Counted from the stretch's first letter, positions 9,590 through 18,362 are shown. The stretch: DNA of 64,000 bases from Paracoccus stylophorae (GCF_028553765.1 NZ_CP067134.1:1097001-1161000); one strand, 5' to 3'. Notes: generated by a model not told the origin, from the sequence alone. Program-made: numbers and translations.

Positions 9590-9608
9590 ATTTGCAGATG
9601 ATGCAAAT
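9590..9608. promoter_or_regulatory. Inverted repeat ATTTGCA-N5-TGCAAAT at the start of an EamA gene
   Basis: Seven-base arms are perfectly complementary around the spacer GATGA. The element overlaps the first two possible start codons (9598, 9601) of the downstream EamA gene. A near-identical box (ATTTGCA-N5-TGCAA) precedes the second EamA gene of the window at 53464-53480. TTGCAG (9592) and GATACG (9616), 18 bp apart, could be promoter hexamers. No known regulator is assigned. Confidence 0.5.
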
Positions 9609-10509
9609 CCACCACGATACGCGCCGTGATCTTATGGGAATCGGCTGGATGCTGGCGACGGGGCTGTGCTTTGTCGCCGTCAACGGGATCGTGCGCGGGC
9701 TGGAGGGCGCGCTGCCCGCGCCGCAGGCCGCGTTCATCCGGTTCGTGTTCGGGCTGGCATTCCTGATGCCGGTGCTGGTGCCGGCCCTGCGGCGCGGCTT
9801 TGCCGCCCCGGTCTGGGGTCTGTTCGTGATGCGCAGCGTGTTGCACGTGGTCGCGGTGATCGCCTGGTTCTATGCGATGTCGCGGATAACGGTGGCCGAG
9901 GTCACGGCGATCGGCTTTCTCAATCCGATCATGGTGACGGTGGGCGCGGCGCTGTTTCTGGGCGAGAAGCTGGCCGCGCGCCGGATCGCGGCGGTCTGCA
10001 TCGCCCTGCTGGGGGCGTTGATCGTGTTGCGGCCGGGGATCCGGCCGTTGGATCCGGGGCATCTGTCGCAGGTCGGCGCGGCGATGGCGTTCGGGGCCTC
10101 CTATCTGATGGCCAAGCGGCTGTCGGAACGGGTGCCCGCCTCGGTCGTGGTGGCGATGATGTCGCTGACCGTGGCCGTCGGTCTGGCGCCGCTGGCCGTT
10201 GCGGTGTGGGTCACGCCGACGCCTGCGCAGGTGGCGTGGCTGGGCCTGGTGGCGGTGTTCGCGACGCTGGGCCATTACACGATGACGCGCGCCTTTGCCG
10301 CCGCGCCGCTGACGGTGACGCAGCCGGTCACCTTCCTGCAACTGATCTGGGCCAGCATGCTGGGCGTGTTCGTCTTTCACGAACCGCTGGACGGCTGGGT
10401 GCTGCTGGGCGGGGGGATGATGATCGCGGCGATCAGCTATATCACCTGGCGCGAGGCCAGAAAGCGCGCGGAAACCCGCACGCCGCCGATCAGCGCGACG
10501 CGGGCCTGA
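9598..10509 (+). CDS. EamA/DMT-superfamily transporter
   Basis: The 303-residue inner-membrane protein has about ten hydrophobic segments arranged as two EamA repeats, with the repeat-end motifs FLNPIMVTVGAALFLGEKL in the first half and ITFL-like VTFLQLIWASMLGVFVFHEP in the second. These proteins export metabolites, often amino acids or nucleosides; the substrate is unknown. Starts at 9598, 9601 or 9634 are possible. The first two keep the charged stretch HHDTRRD before TM1, but they overlap the palindrome at 9590-9608; if that is an operator-promoter, 9634 would be the true start. Confidence 0.88.
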   Translation: MMQIHHDTRRDLMGIGWMLATGLCFVAVNGIVRGLEGALPAPQAAFIRFVFGLAFLMPVLVPALRRGFAAPVWGLFVMRSVLHVVAVIAWFYAMSRITVAEVTAIGFLNPIMVTVGAALFLGEKLAARRIAAVCIALLGALIVLRPGIRPLDPGHLSQVGAAMAFGASYLMAKRLSERVPASVVVAMMSLTVAVGLAPLAVAVWVTPTPAQVAWLGLVAVFATLGHYTMTRAFAAAPLTVTQPVTFLQLIWASMLGVFVFHEPLDGWVLLGGGMMIAAISYITWREARKRAETRTPPISATRA

Positions 10510-10620
10510 CCGGCGCCGCACCCGCATCGGCAGGCAGGGGGCAGGCGCGCGCGGGGATGCGGGAATGATCCGCGGGCGGGCAGGTTGAGGGGCGGGCAGG
10601 CGGGGCCGGCGCCCGCCGGA

Positions 10621-10938
10621 TCACTTGACCTCGTCGATGATCTGCCGGCGCGCCTCGACCATCATTTCCGACATCTTGGCGCGGATCGTGGCGGAATCGA
10701 CCAGCCCTTCCAGATCGCCGGCCAGCTTGCGATACACATCCTCGTCCCCCGCCTCCTCGAAATCCGAGGTGACGACGGTCATGGCATAGGTGCGGACGTC
10801 TTCGCCGGTCTTGCCCAGAATGTCGGCGGCCCATTCGCCCAGAAGACGGTTGCGCCGGGCCTCGGCCCTGAAGCGCAGATCGGCGTCGTGGGCGAATTTC
10901 GCCTCATAGGCGCGTTCGCGGTCGTCGAAAGTGGACAT
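10621..10938 (-). CDS. DUF1476 protein, F1FO-ATP synthase zeta inhibitor subunit
   Basis: The 105-residue product starts MSTFDDRERAYEAKFAHDA and matches DUF1476, the family of the zeta subunit first found in Paracoccus denitrificans F1-ATPase. There it binds F1 through its N-terminal region and blocks ATP hydrolysis, as mitochondrial IF1 does. The rest is helical and charged, ending RRQIIDEVK. An AGGAGG sits a few bases before ATG 10938, which decides the start over 10995. It diverges from purC, with 127 bp between the two starts. Family assignment is strong; function is inferred from the Paracoccus work. Confidence 0.92.
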   Translation of the reverse strand: MSTFDDRERAYEAKFAHDADLRFRAEARRNRLLGEWAADILGKTGEDVRTYAMTVVTSDFEEAGDEDVYRKLAGDLEGLVDSATIRAKMSEMMVEARRQIIDEVK

Positions 10939-11065
10939 GCAGAGCCTCCTGTTGCGGTTGCGGTCTGATATGCCCATTGGAGTGGCTTGCCGCAACCCTG
11001 TATTGCCCCAGACCCCCGTTCTGGGCTAAGGGCCGATGCAGTCAGATGCGAAAGGACGGCCCGTC

Positions 11066-11827
11066 ATGGCTCCGCGGCGCAAGAAAGTTTACGAAGGCAA
11101 GGCCAAGATCCTTTACGAAGGCACCGAGCCGGGCACGCTGGTCCAGTATTTCAAGGACGACGCGACCGCCTTCAACGCCCAGAAGAAGGCGGTGATCGAG
11201 GGCAAGGGCGTGCTGAACAACCGCCTGTCCGAGTTCTTCATGAACGGGCTGACCAATATCGGCGTGCCGAACCATTTCATCCGCCGCATCAACATGCGCG
11301 AGCAGCTGATCCGCCAGGTCGAGATCATTCCGCTTGAGGTGATCGTGCGCAACTTTGCCGCCGGATCGCTGAGCAAGCGCCTGGGGCTTGAGGAAGGCAC
11401 GCTGCTGCCGCGCCCCATCGTCGAATACAGTTTCAAGAACGACGAGCTGGGCGATCCGATGGTGTCCGAGGAATATATCGTCGCCTTCGGCTGGGCCACG
11501 CAGCAGGATCTGGACGACATCGTCAGCCTTGCGCTGCGGGTCAACGATTTCATGTCGGGCGTGCTGTATGGCGTCGGCATCAAGCTGATCGATTTCAAGA
11601 TCGAGATCGGGCGCGTCTGGGACAACGATTTCATGCGCCTGATCGTCGCCGACGAGATCAGCCCCGACAGCTGCCGCATGTGGGACATGAAATCGGGGCA
11701 GAAGCTGGACAAGGACGTGTTCCGCCGCGATCTGGGCAATCTGACCGACGCCTATACCGAGGTGGCGCGCCGTCTGGGCCTGATGCCCGCCAACACCACC
11801 AGCCTCAAGCCGACCGCGATCAACTGA
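11066..11827 (+). CDS. purC: Phosphoribosylaminoimidazole-succinocarboxamide synthase
   Basis: PurC (SAICAR synthetase) joins aspartate to CAIR with ATP in purine synthesis. The 253-residue protein shows the short bacterial form: [14 protein letters not shown] at the N-terminus, [26 protein letters not shown], the core [11 protein letters not shown], and [28 protein letters not shown] sequence carrying the second conserved signature. The start [11 protein letters not shown] at 11066 is preferred over 11036. purS follows 11 bp later, so the two are co-transcribed. Confidence 0.97.
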   Translation: MAPRRKKVYEGKAKILYEGTEPGTLVQYFKDDATAFNAQKKAVIEGKGVLNNRLSEFFMNGLTNIGVPNHFIRRINMREQLIRQVEIIPLEVIVRNFAAGSLSKRLGLEEGTLLPRPIVEYSFKNDELGDPMVSEEYIVAFGWATQQDLDDIVSLALRVNDFMSGVLYGVGIKLIDFKIEIGRVWDNDFMRLIVADEISPDSCRMWDMKSGQKLDKDVFRRDLGNLTDAYTEVARRLGLMPANTTSLKPTAIN

Positions 11828-11838
11828 AGGACGCCGCG

Positions 11839-12084
11839 ATGACAGTGAAGGCCCGTGTCACGATCATGCTGAAGGACGGCGTTCTGGACCCGCAGGGCGA
11901 GGCGATCCGCCACGCCCTGGCCGGATTGGGTCACAAGGGCGTCGCGGGCGTCCGCCAGGGCAAGGTGATCGAACTGGATCTGGACGCAACCGACGCCGAG
12001 GCCGCCCGGTCCGAGGTCACGCGCATGTGCGAGGGGTTGCTGGCCAACACCGTGATCGAGAAATATTCCATCGAGATCGCCTGA
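11839..12084 (+). CDS. purS: Phosphoribosylformylglycinamidine synthase subunit PurS
   Basis: This 81-residue protein (MTVKARVTIMLKDGVLDPQG, later GHKGVAGVRQGKVIELDLDA) is PurS, the small dimeric subunit that links PurL and PurQ in the three-part FGAM synthetase. It follows purC directly. purQ and purL, which often come next, are not in the window; an unrelated ABC transporter follows. Confidence 0.95.
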   Translation: MTVKARVTIMLKDGVLDPQGEAIRHALAGLGHKGVAGVRQGKVIELDLDATDAEAARSEVTRMCEGLLANTVIEKYSIEIA

Positions 12085-12091
12085 CGTCGCG

Positions 12092-12111
12092 GCGCGCGCG
12101 CCCGCGCGCGC
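12092..12111. terminator. GC-only hairpin after purS
   Basis: GCGCGCGCG and CGCGCGCGC can pair around a two-base centre. There is no T run, so it may only protect the 3' end of the purCS mRNA or do nothing; alternating CG tracts of this kind also favour Z-DNA. Confidence 0.3.
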
Positions 12112-12167
12112 GGCGGCATCGCGCAGAAGCCGTTGCAATCGTCGCGTAATTGTCGCCCAATGCACGG

Positions 12168-12968
12168 ATGGACAGTCAGACCCAACCCGCCACGGACGCC
12201 ACGCCGCCGGTCATCAGGATCAGCGGGCTGCACAAGGCCTATGGCCAGCTTGAGGTTCTGAAGGGCGTGTCGTTGACCGCGCCGCGCGGCCATGTCATCA
12301 GCCTGATCGGGTCCTCGGGGTCGGGCAAGTCCACCTTGCTGCGCTGTTGCAACCTGCTTGAGAACAGCCAGCAGGGCGACATCCTGTTCGACGGCGAGGC
12401 GGTGCGCTGGAAGGGGCGCGGCAGCAACCGCGTGCCCGCCGACCGCGCGCAGGTGACGCGGTTCCGCACCAATCTTGCGATGGTGTTCCAGCAGTTCAAT
12501 CTGTGGTCGCACATGACGATCCTGCAAAACGTCATGGAGGCGCCGGTGACCGTTCTGGGCGAGGATCGGGCCGCGGTCGAGACCCGCGCCCGCGCGCTGC
12601 TGGCCAAGGTCGGCATCGGCGAGAAGGCCGAGGCCTGGCCCGCGCAGCTGTCGGGCGGCCAGCAGCAGCGGGCCGCCATCGCCCGCGCGCTGTGCATGCA
12701 GCCGCGCGCCTTGCTGTTCGACGAACCGACCAGCGCACTGGACCCCGAACTGCAACAGGAGGTGGTCCGGGTCATCAAGGATCTGGCCGCCGAACACCGC
12801 ACCATGCTGATCGTCACCCACGACATGCGGCTGGCCGCCGATGTCAGCGATCACGTGGTCTTTCTGCACAAGGGCGTGATCTGCGAAGAGGGGCCGCCGG
12901 ACAGGCTGTTCGGCGATCCGCAGACCGACCGCCTGCGCCAGTTCCTCAGTGCCACGATGGCGGCCTGA
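12168..12968 (+). CDS. Polar amino acid ABC transporter ATPase (HisP/ArtP class)
   Basis: The 266-residue protein has Walker A GSSGSGKST, a Q-loop at VFQQFNLW, signature LSGGQQQRAAIARAL, Walker B LLFDEPTSALD and the switch His in VTHDM. It is the cytoplasmic ATPase of a PAAT-type importer and leads a cluster with a binding protein and two permeases. ATG 12168 is taken as the start; a TTG at 12150 is in frame but less likely. Histidine, arginine, ornithine, lysine or polyamines are plausible substrates by class. Confidence 0.93.
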   Translation: MDSQTQPATDATPPVIRISGLHKAYGQLEVLKGVSLTAPRGHVISLIGSSGSGKSTLLRCCNLLENSQQGDILFDGEAVRWKGRGSNRVPADRAQVTRFRTNLAMVFQQFNLWSHMTILQNVMEAPVTVLGEDRAAVETRARALLAKVGIGEKAEAWPAQLSGGQQQRAAIARALCMQPRALLFDEPTSALDPELQQEVVRVIKDLAAEHRTMLIVTHDMRLAADVSDHVVFLHKGVICEEGPPDRLFGDPQTDRLRQFLSATMAA

Positions 12969-13033
12969 CACGCCGGGCATGACAGGACCGAAACACCGAT
13001 CAGGAAAAAAGACGACCAACAGGAGAAAACGAC

Positions 13034-13756
13034 ATGAAGACACTGATCCTTGCCGCCGCCGCGCTGGCGCTGACCGCCGGGATGGGCATGGCCCAGACCG
13101 TGCGCATGGGCACCGAAGGCGCCTATCCCCCCTATAACTTCATCAACGATTCGGGCGAGATCGACGGGTTCGAGCGCGAGTTGGGCGACGAATTGTGCAG
13201 GCGCGCCGAGCTGGACTGCACCTGGGTCAAGAACGACTGGGATTCGATCATTCCGAACCTGGTGTCGGGCAATTACGACACGATCATCGCCGCGATGAGC
13301 ATCAACGACGAACGCAAGCAGGCCATCGCCTTCACCCAGAACTATCTGCCGCCGGCACCATCGTCCTATGTGGCGCTGAACGACGATGTCAGCCTTGAGG
13401 GTGCGGTGGTCGCGGCGCAGACCGGGACGGTGCAGTCGGCCTATATCGCACAGACCGACGCGACGCTGCTGGAATACGCCACCATCGACGAGGTTCTGGC
13501 CGCCGTCCGCAACGGCGAGGCCGACGCCGCCTTCGGCGACCACGAGGTCGTGCGCCCCTATGTCGAGGAAAGCGAGGATCTGACCTTCATCGGCGATCAG
13601 GTCAGCCTGGACGAGGGCATCGGCATCGGCGTGCGCCAGTCCGACGACGAGTTGCGCGAAAAGCTGAACGCGGCCATCGCCTCGATGAAAGAGGATGGCA
13701 GCCTGAACGAGATGATCACCAAATGGTTCGGGGAAGACGCGCAGACCCATGAATAA
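13034..13756 (+). CDS. Periplasmic amino acid-binding protein of the PAAT transporter
   Basis: The 240-residue protein begins with a signal peptide (MKTLILAAAALALTAGMGMA, cleavage near residue 20). It then shows the family-3 binding-protein pattern: GTEGAYPPYNFINDSGEIDGFE, WDSIIPNLVSGNYDTIIAAM, TGTVQSAYIAQ and GEADAAFGDHE. It delivers its ligand to the permeases encoded just downstream. A strong ribosome site (AGGAGA) precedes ATG 13034. The 12-bp-stem hairpin after the stop codon may let it be made in excess over the membrane parts. Confidence 0.94.
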   Translation: MKTLILAAAALALTAGMGMAQTVRMGTEGAYPPYNFINDSGEIDGFERELGDELCRRAELDCTWVKNDWDSIIPNLVSGNYDTIIAAMSINDERKQAIAFTQNYLPPAPSSYVALNDDVSLEGAVVAAQTGTVQSAYIAQTDATLLEYATIDEVLAAVRNGEADAAFGDHEVVRPYVEESEDLTFIGDQVSLDEGIGIGVRQSDDELREKLNAAIASMKEDGSLNEMITKWFGEDAQTHE

Positions 13757-13762
13757 GCCCGT

Positions 13763-13807
13763 CCCCGGCCCCCGTGCGCGGATCGTCCGGCAGCGCGGGG
13801 GCCGGGG
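13763..13807. promoter_or_regulatory. Long intercistronic hairpin between binding-protein and permease genes
   Basis: CCCCGGCCCCCG (13763-13774) pairs perfectly over 12 bp with CGGGGGCCGGGG (13796-13807) around a 21-nt loop. It lies 6 nt after the binding-protein stop and ends 11 nt before the permease start, with no T run. Such hairpins between malE and malF in enterics stabilise the upstream mRNA; the same role is inferred here. Confidence 0.65.
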
Positions 13808-13818
13808 GGTGACCGACG

Positions 13819-14697
13819 ATGTTCGCCCAATGCTCTGATCCCGCCGCGCTTGAGGGGATGACCTGGCTGGTGTGTTACCTCACATCGGGCAAGCATCTGC
13901 TGTTCTATGCCAGCTTCGGCACGGTGCTGCTGTTGCTGGCGATCACAGCGCCGGTGGCGCTGCTGTTCGGCTTTGCCGGCGCGATGGCGTCGCGGTCGCG
14001 GGTGCTGCCGCTGCGCTGGCTGGGGCGGATCTATACTTCGATGGTGCGCGGCGTGCCCGACATCATCTTCTTCCTGTTCGTGCCCATCGCGCTGGATCAG
14101 GGGCTGGAATGGCTGCGGTTCCAGTATCTGTGCGACAGCGACGGCCCGGTCCGGCGGGGCAACGAATTCCTGGTCTGCGCCGCCGCCAAGCTGCCGCAAT
14201 CGACCAGCCCGCAATGGGTGCACGAGGCCTATGGTTTCGGTCTGGCGGTCGTCGCGTTCTCGGTCGTGTTCGGCGCGTTCGCCGCCAATGTGCTGCAGGG
14301 CGCGATGCAGGCGGTGCCGCGCGCCCAGCTTGAGACCGCCGAAGCCTATGGCATGACTTCGGGGCAGGTGGCGCGGCGGGTGCTGATCCCGCAGATGTGG
14401 TCCTATGCGATACCGGGGCTGTCCAATCTGTGGATGATCCTGGTCAAGGCCACGCCGCTGCTGTTCCTGCTGGGGGTCGAGGACATCGTCTATTGGGCGC
14501 GCGAACTGGGCGGGGCCAAGACCAGCGCCTTTTCCTATCCCCATCCCGACTGGCGGATCTATTACTTCCTGGCGATCCTTGTCTTCTATCTGCTGATGAC
14601 CTGGGTGTCCGAGACGGTGATCGGGCGGCTGACCCGGCGCCTGTCGGCGGGTCAGGCGACGCTGGCGGGCGAAGCCATGCGCAAGGGGGCCGCATGA
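13819..14697 (+). CDS. Amino acid ABC transporter permease (HisQ class)
   Basis: The 292-residue membrane protein has the usual PAAT permease core: IYTSMVRGVPDIIFFLFVPI near TM2-3 and the ATPase-contact loop ETAEAYGMTSGQVARRVLIP. An insert of about 50 residues between TM3 and TM4 (around residues 95-140, with CDSDGPVRRGNEFLVCAA) makes it longer than HisQ (about 228). It overlaps the next permease gene by 4 bp (ATGA), so translation is coupled. Confidence 0.92.
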   Translation: MFAQCSDPAALEGMTWLVCYLTSGKHLLFYASFGTVLLLLAITAPVALLFGFAGAMASRSRVLPLRWLGRIYTSMVRGVPDIIFFLFVPIALDQGLEWLRFQYLCDSDGPVRRGNEFLVCAAAKLPQSTSPQWVHEAYGFGLAVVAFSVVFGAFAANVLQGAMQAVPRAQLETAEAYGMTSGQVARRVLIPQMWSYAIPGLSNLWMILVKATPLLFLLGVEDIVYWARELGGAKTSAFSYPHPDWRIYYFLAILVFYLLMTWVSETVIGRLTRRLSAGQATLAGEAMRKGAA

Positions 14698-15518
14698 TCT
14701 GCGCCCAGGCCATCACCGATTACGGCCTGCGGTCCATCGGGATCGGGGAACGCATCCTGCCGCGCACCGATTTCGATCTGTGCCAGCAGGTCGTGCTGAT
14801 CGGATCGGGCCTGATCTGGAACCTGTATTTCGCAAGCTTCGCGCTGTTTTTCGGCTTTTTCCTGGCGACGGCGCTGGCCATGGCCAAGGCCGGGCGCAAT
14901 CCGTGGCTGCGCAGGCCGGCCGATGCCTTCATCTTCATCTTTCGCGGCAGCCCGCTGTTCATCCAGTTCTTTCTGGCCTATCAGGCGCTGGTGATGCTGC
15001 CGCGTGCGGGCATTGAGCTGTTCGGCCTGACCGTCGCGACAAGCTGGCTGACCAAGGCGTGGGCGGGCGCGCTGATCGTGCTGATCCTGAACACCGCCGC
15101 CTATTCGGCGCAGATCTTTCACGGCGCGCTGATGTCGGTGCCGCGCGGCGATCTTGAGGCGGCCGATGCCTATGGTCTTGCCGGCTGGACCAAGTTCCGC
15201 CGCGTCGTGTGGCCGACGATGCTGCGGCTGGCCTGGCCGTCCTATACCAACGAGGCGATCTTTCTGTTCCACGCGACGACGCTGGTGTTCTTTTCGGGCT
15301 TTCCGGCGTTCCAGCAGCGCGGCGACAGCCTGTATTACGCCAGCTATTTCGCCGACAAGACCTTCAACCCGTTCGTCGCCTATCCGATCGTGGCGGGTTA
15401 TTTCGTCCTGTTCACATTGATCCTGATCGTGCTGTTCGGCATGGTGAACCGGCGCCTGAACCGGCATCTTCCGGGCGCGGCCGGGCGCCTGAAATACCGA
15501 CCGCAACTGGTGAGATAA
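14694..15518 (+). CDS. Amino acid ABC transporter permease (HisM class)
   Basis: The 274-residue product is the second PAAT permease, with FIFIFRGSPLFIQFFLAYQA (the conserved RGSP segment) and the loop EAADAYGLAGWTKFRRVVWP that contacts the ATPase. It starts inside the stop of the upstream permease gene and ends one base into the start of the glutamine-synthetase-like gene (TAATG). The three are therefore one translationally coupled unit, tying uptake to the ligase step. Confidence 0.93.
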   Translation: MICAQAITDYGLRSIGIGERILPRTDFDLCQQVVLIGSGLIWNLYFASFALFFGFFLATALAMAKAGRNPWLRRPADAFIFIFRGSPLFIQFFLAYQALVMLPRAGIELFGLTVATSWLTKAWAGALIVLILNTAAYSAQIFHGALMSVPRGDLEAADAYGLAGWTKFRRVVWPTMLRLAWPSYTNEAIFLFHATTLVFFSGFPAFQQRGDSLYYASYFADKTFNPFVAYPIVAGYFVLFTLILIVLFGMVNRRLNRHLPGAAGRLKYRPQLVR

Positions 15519-16849
15519 TGGACTGGCTGAGAGAGCATCCCGACGTCAAGACGATCCGCGTGGCCGCCGCCGACCTGAACGGCGTGGCGCGCGGCAAGCG
15601 CATGCCCGCGCGATCCGCGCAGAAACTGTTCGAAGAGGGCACCAAGTTCCCCTTTTCGGTGATGAATCTGGACATCTGGGGCGAGGATATCGAGGACAGC
15701 CCGCTGGTCTTCGAATCGGGCGATCCCGACGGGCTGCTGATGCCCACCGATCGCGGCTTCATGCCGATGCCGTGGCTGGAGGCGCCGACCGGGCTGTTGC
15801 CGCTGTGGATGTTCCATCCCGATGGCCGCCCCTATGAGGGCGATCCGCGGCAGGCGCTGGCGCGGGTCGTGGACCGCTATGACGCCGCCGGTCTGAAGGC
15901 GGTGGTGGCGACCGAGCTTGAGTTTTTCCTGATCGACGATTCCGGCCGCACGCTGCGGGTGCCGCCCAGCCCGCGGTCGGGCAAGCGCCGCACCGGCGGC
16001 GAGGTTCTGTCGCTGCGGGCGCTGGACGCGTTCGACCAGTTCTTCTCGACCCTCTACGAGGCGTGCGAGATGATGGACATTCCCGCCGACACCTCGATCT
16101 CCGAAGCGGGGCCGGGGCAGTTCGAGATCAACCTGATGCACCAGGCCGATCCGCTGAAGGCCGCCGACGATACCTGGCTGTTCAAGATGCTGGTCAAGGG
16201 CGTGGCGCGATCCTATGGCTTTGCCGCCAGTTTCATGGCCAAACCCTATGATGCCTGGCCGGGCAACGGGATGCATATGCATTTCTCGGTCCTGACCAAG
16301 GACGGCGACAACATCTTCGACGATGGCGGCGAGATGGGGACCGATGCGTTGCGCCACGCGGTCGCGGGCTGTCTGCGCGCCATGCCCGGATCGACGCTGC
16401 TGTTTGCGCCGCACGAGAATTCCTATGACCGGCTGGTGCCGAATGCGCACGCACCCACCGGGATCGGCTGGGCCTATGAGAACCGCACCGCCGCAATCCG
16501 CATCCCGTCCTCGGGGCCGAAGGCGCGGCGGATCGAACATCGCGTGGCCGGCGGCGACGTGAATCCTTATCTGACGGTCGCGGCAATCCTGGGCGCGGCG
16601 CTGAACGGGATCGAGGATCGGCTGGAGGCGCCGCAACCGTTCAAGGGCAACGCCTATGATCAGAAGCTTGCGCAACTGCCCGAAAGCTGGGGCGCGGCCA
16701 TCGACGCCTTCGATCAATGCCCCGAGATCCGGCGCATCTTTCCCGACCATCTGGTGACGAACTACCTGATGACGAAACGGCAGGAGCTGCACTACATGGC
16801 CGAATTGTCGGACGAGGAGACGGTCGAGCTGTATCTGGACACGGTGTGA
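15518..16849 (+). CDS. Glutamine-synthetase-like gamma-glutamyl ligase (PuuA/GlnT class)
   Basis: The 443-residue protein has a type-I GS fold. It begins IRVAAADLNGVARGKRMPA, carries the catalytic Glu and His motifs ATELEFFLID, SEAGPGQFEINL and GNGMHMHFSV, the ATP/glutamate segments HENSYDRLVPNAHAPT and NRTAAIRIPS, and lacks the adenylylation-site sequence of GlnA. This is the pattern of gamma-glutamylpolyamine synthetases and related ligases rather than ammonia-fixing GS; true GlnA is at 29857. Coupling to an ABC importer suggests it glutamylates the imported amine as the first catabolic step. Exact substrate unknown. Confidence 0.82.
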   Translation: MDWLREHPDVKTIRVAAADLNGVARGKRMPARSAQKLFEEGTKFPFSVMNLDIWGEDIEDSPLVFESGDPDGLLMPTDRGFMPMPWLEAPTGLLPLWMFHPDGRPYEGDPRQALARVVDRYDAAGLKAVVATELEFFLIDDSGRTLRVPPSPRSGKRRTGGEVLSLRALDAFDQFFSTLYEACEMMDIPADTSISEAGPGQFEINLMHQADPLKAADDTWLFKMLVKGVARSYGFAASFMAKPYDAWPGNGMHMHFSVLTKDGDNIFDDGGEMGTDALRHAVAGCLRAMPGSTLLFAPHENSYDRLVPNAHAPTGIGWAYENRTAAIRIPSSGPKARRIEHRVAGGDVNPYLTVAAILGAALNGIEDRLEAPQPFKGNAYDQKLAQLPESWGAAIDAFDQCPEIRRIFPDHLVTNYLMTKRQELHYMAELSDEETVELYLDTV

Positions 16850-16903
16850 TCGCGGGCAGGGCTGCGCCTGCCGGTTAGTCGAAGCGGCGGGGGTGCCCGC
16901 CGG

Positions 16904-18301
16904 TCAGCTTCCGGGCGGGTCCTTCAGGTCGCGGTCTGCGGGAATCTCGGTCTCGCTGGCCTTGCAGATCTGGCGCAGCGCCGATTTCAGCCCTTCCTCA
17001 AGCGTGGGGTGATAGAAGGGCCGGCGCAGGAAATCCGCCGCCGTCACCCTGTCCATCACCGCCCAGACCAGATGATGCGCCAGGTGATCGCCCTGCGGCG
17101 CGCACAGATCGGCACCGATCAGCCGCCCGTGCCGGTCCGCGTGGATCTGCACAAGCCCATGCGCCACGGCATCGACCTTGGCGCGCCCCTGATCGGAATA
17201 ATCGGCCGTCCCGCTCAAGCTCTGCGGACCCGGCCCCTCGCCCAGGCTGGCGACGGGCGGATCGGTGAAGGTGATGGTGAAATGCGGCGTCCGGTCCAAG
17301 GATCGCGGGTCGGGGTGGTGGGCGGCGTTGCGCCCGGCCACCGCGCCTTCGGTCGATGCCTCGTGCAGGATCGGACGGAACCCGTTCGAATCGCCGGCGA
17401 TATAGATCGGCAGATCCGCGATCTGCAACGTGTCGCGGCTGAAATCGGGCATCCCCTTGTCGTCCAGCGACGCGCCGGTCTTTTCCAGGTCCAGCCCGTC
17501 GATCTGCGGCGGCCGCCCCACCGCCAGCAGCACCCGGTCGAAGTGCTGCGACTGGCCATCGCCCCAGTCAAGGCGGACGCGCTCGCCCTCGCGCCTTGGT
17601 TCGGGCGAGGTTCCCATGCGCAGCGTCAGATCGCGTTCCAGCGCGGTGCGGATGGCCTCGTTGACCTCGTCCGACCGAGAGATGCCAAGCGTGTCGCCCC
17701 GGTCGAACACCGTCACCTGCACCCCAAGCCGGGCCATCGCCTGCGCAAGTTCCAGCCCGACATTGCCGGCCCCGATCACCGCAAGGCTGTCGGGCAGGGT
17801 TTCCAGTTCAAAGATGTTGCGGTTGGTCAGGCACAGATCGCCCAGATCGCGATAGGGGTCGGGAATCGCGGGTGCCGATCCGGTGGCGATCACCGTCGCG
17901 CGTGTCGTGACCCGCCGGCCATCGTCAAGCCGCAATGCGGTCGGACCTTCGAACCAGGCGCGCGCGCGGATCGCCACATCCGGGGGCAGGCGGTCAAGGC
18001 TGTTCTGGACGCCTGCCACGAAGCGGTCACGCTCGGCCCGGACGCGGCGCATGACGGCGGCGCCGTCGATGACCGGGTCGGTGGCGATGCCGAATATCTC
18101 GGCGCGGGCCGCGTCATGGGCCGCGCGCGCGGCCGCGATCAGCAGTTTCGAGGGCATGCAGCCCACCGACGCGCATACCGTCCCCGCAAATGCGGGGTCG
18201 ATCAGCAAGGTTCGCGCGCCGGCCTTTCGCGCGGCGTTTTCGGCCGTCATCCCGGCGGTTCCCGCGCCGATCACCGCGACATCGCACGTCAGATCGCTCA
18301 T
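16904..18301 (-). CDS. Lpd/mercuric reductase-like FAD disulfide oxidoreductase
   Basis: The 465-residue flavoprotein has the FAD-binding VIGAGTAGMTAE (residues 10-21), the redox pair C43/C48 in VCASVGCMPSKLL, a second Rossmann motif VIGAGNVGLELAQAMARLG for NAD(P)H, and the C-terminal HPTLEEGL that supplies the active-site His-Glu. It stands alone, without 2-oxoacid dehydrogenase E1/E2 genes nearby, so a role other than the classic Lpd of pyruvate dehydrogenase is likely. It converges with the glutamyl-ligase gene; small GGCAGG/CCTGCC hairpins lie in the gap. Confidence 0.88.
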   Translation of the reverse strand: MSDLTCDVAVIGAGTAGMTAENAARKAGARTLLIDPAFAGTVCASVGCMPSKLLIAAARAAHDAARAEIFGIATDPVIDGAAVMRRVRAERDRFVAGVQNSLDRLPPDVAIRARAWFEGPTALRLDDGRRVTTRATVIATGSAPAIPDPYRDLGDLCLTNRNIFELETLPDSLAVIGAGNVGLELAQAMARLGVQVTVFDRGDTLGISRSDEVNEAIRTALERDLTLRMGTSPEPRREGERVRLDWGDGQSQHFDRVLLAVGRPPQIDGLDLEKTGASLDDKGMPDFSRDTLQIADLPIYIAGDSNGFRPILHEASTEGAVAGRNAAHHPDPRSLDRTPHFTITFTDPPVASLGEGPGPQSLSGTADYSDQGRAKVDAVAHGLVQIHADRHGRLIGADLCAPQGDHLAHHLVWAVMDRVTAADFLRRPFYHPTLEEGLKSALRQICKASETEIPADRDLKDPPGS

Positions 18302-18362
18302 CTCATCCCTCGTTCGTCATGTTCCGTGGGGAAACTGGCGCGACGAGGGAAATGTTCCGGCA

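Noticed and set aside
12092..12111. CG-alternating hairpin after purS as a strong intrinsic terminator
   Set aside because: No T run follows; kept only as a weak structural feature.
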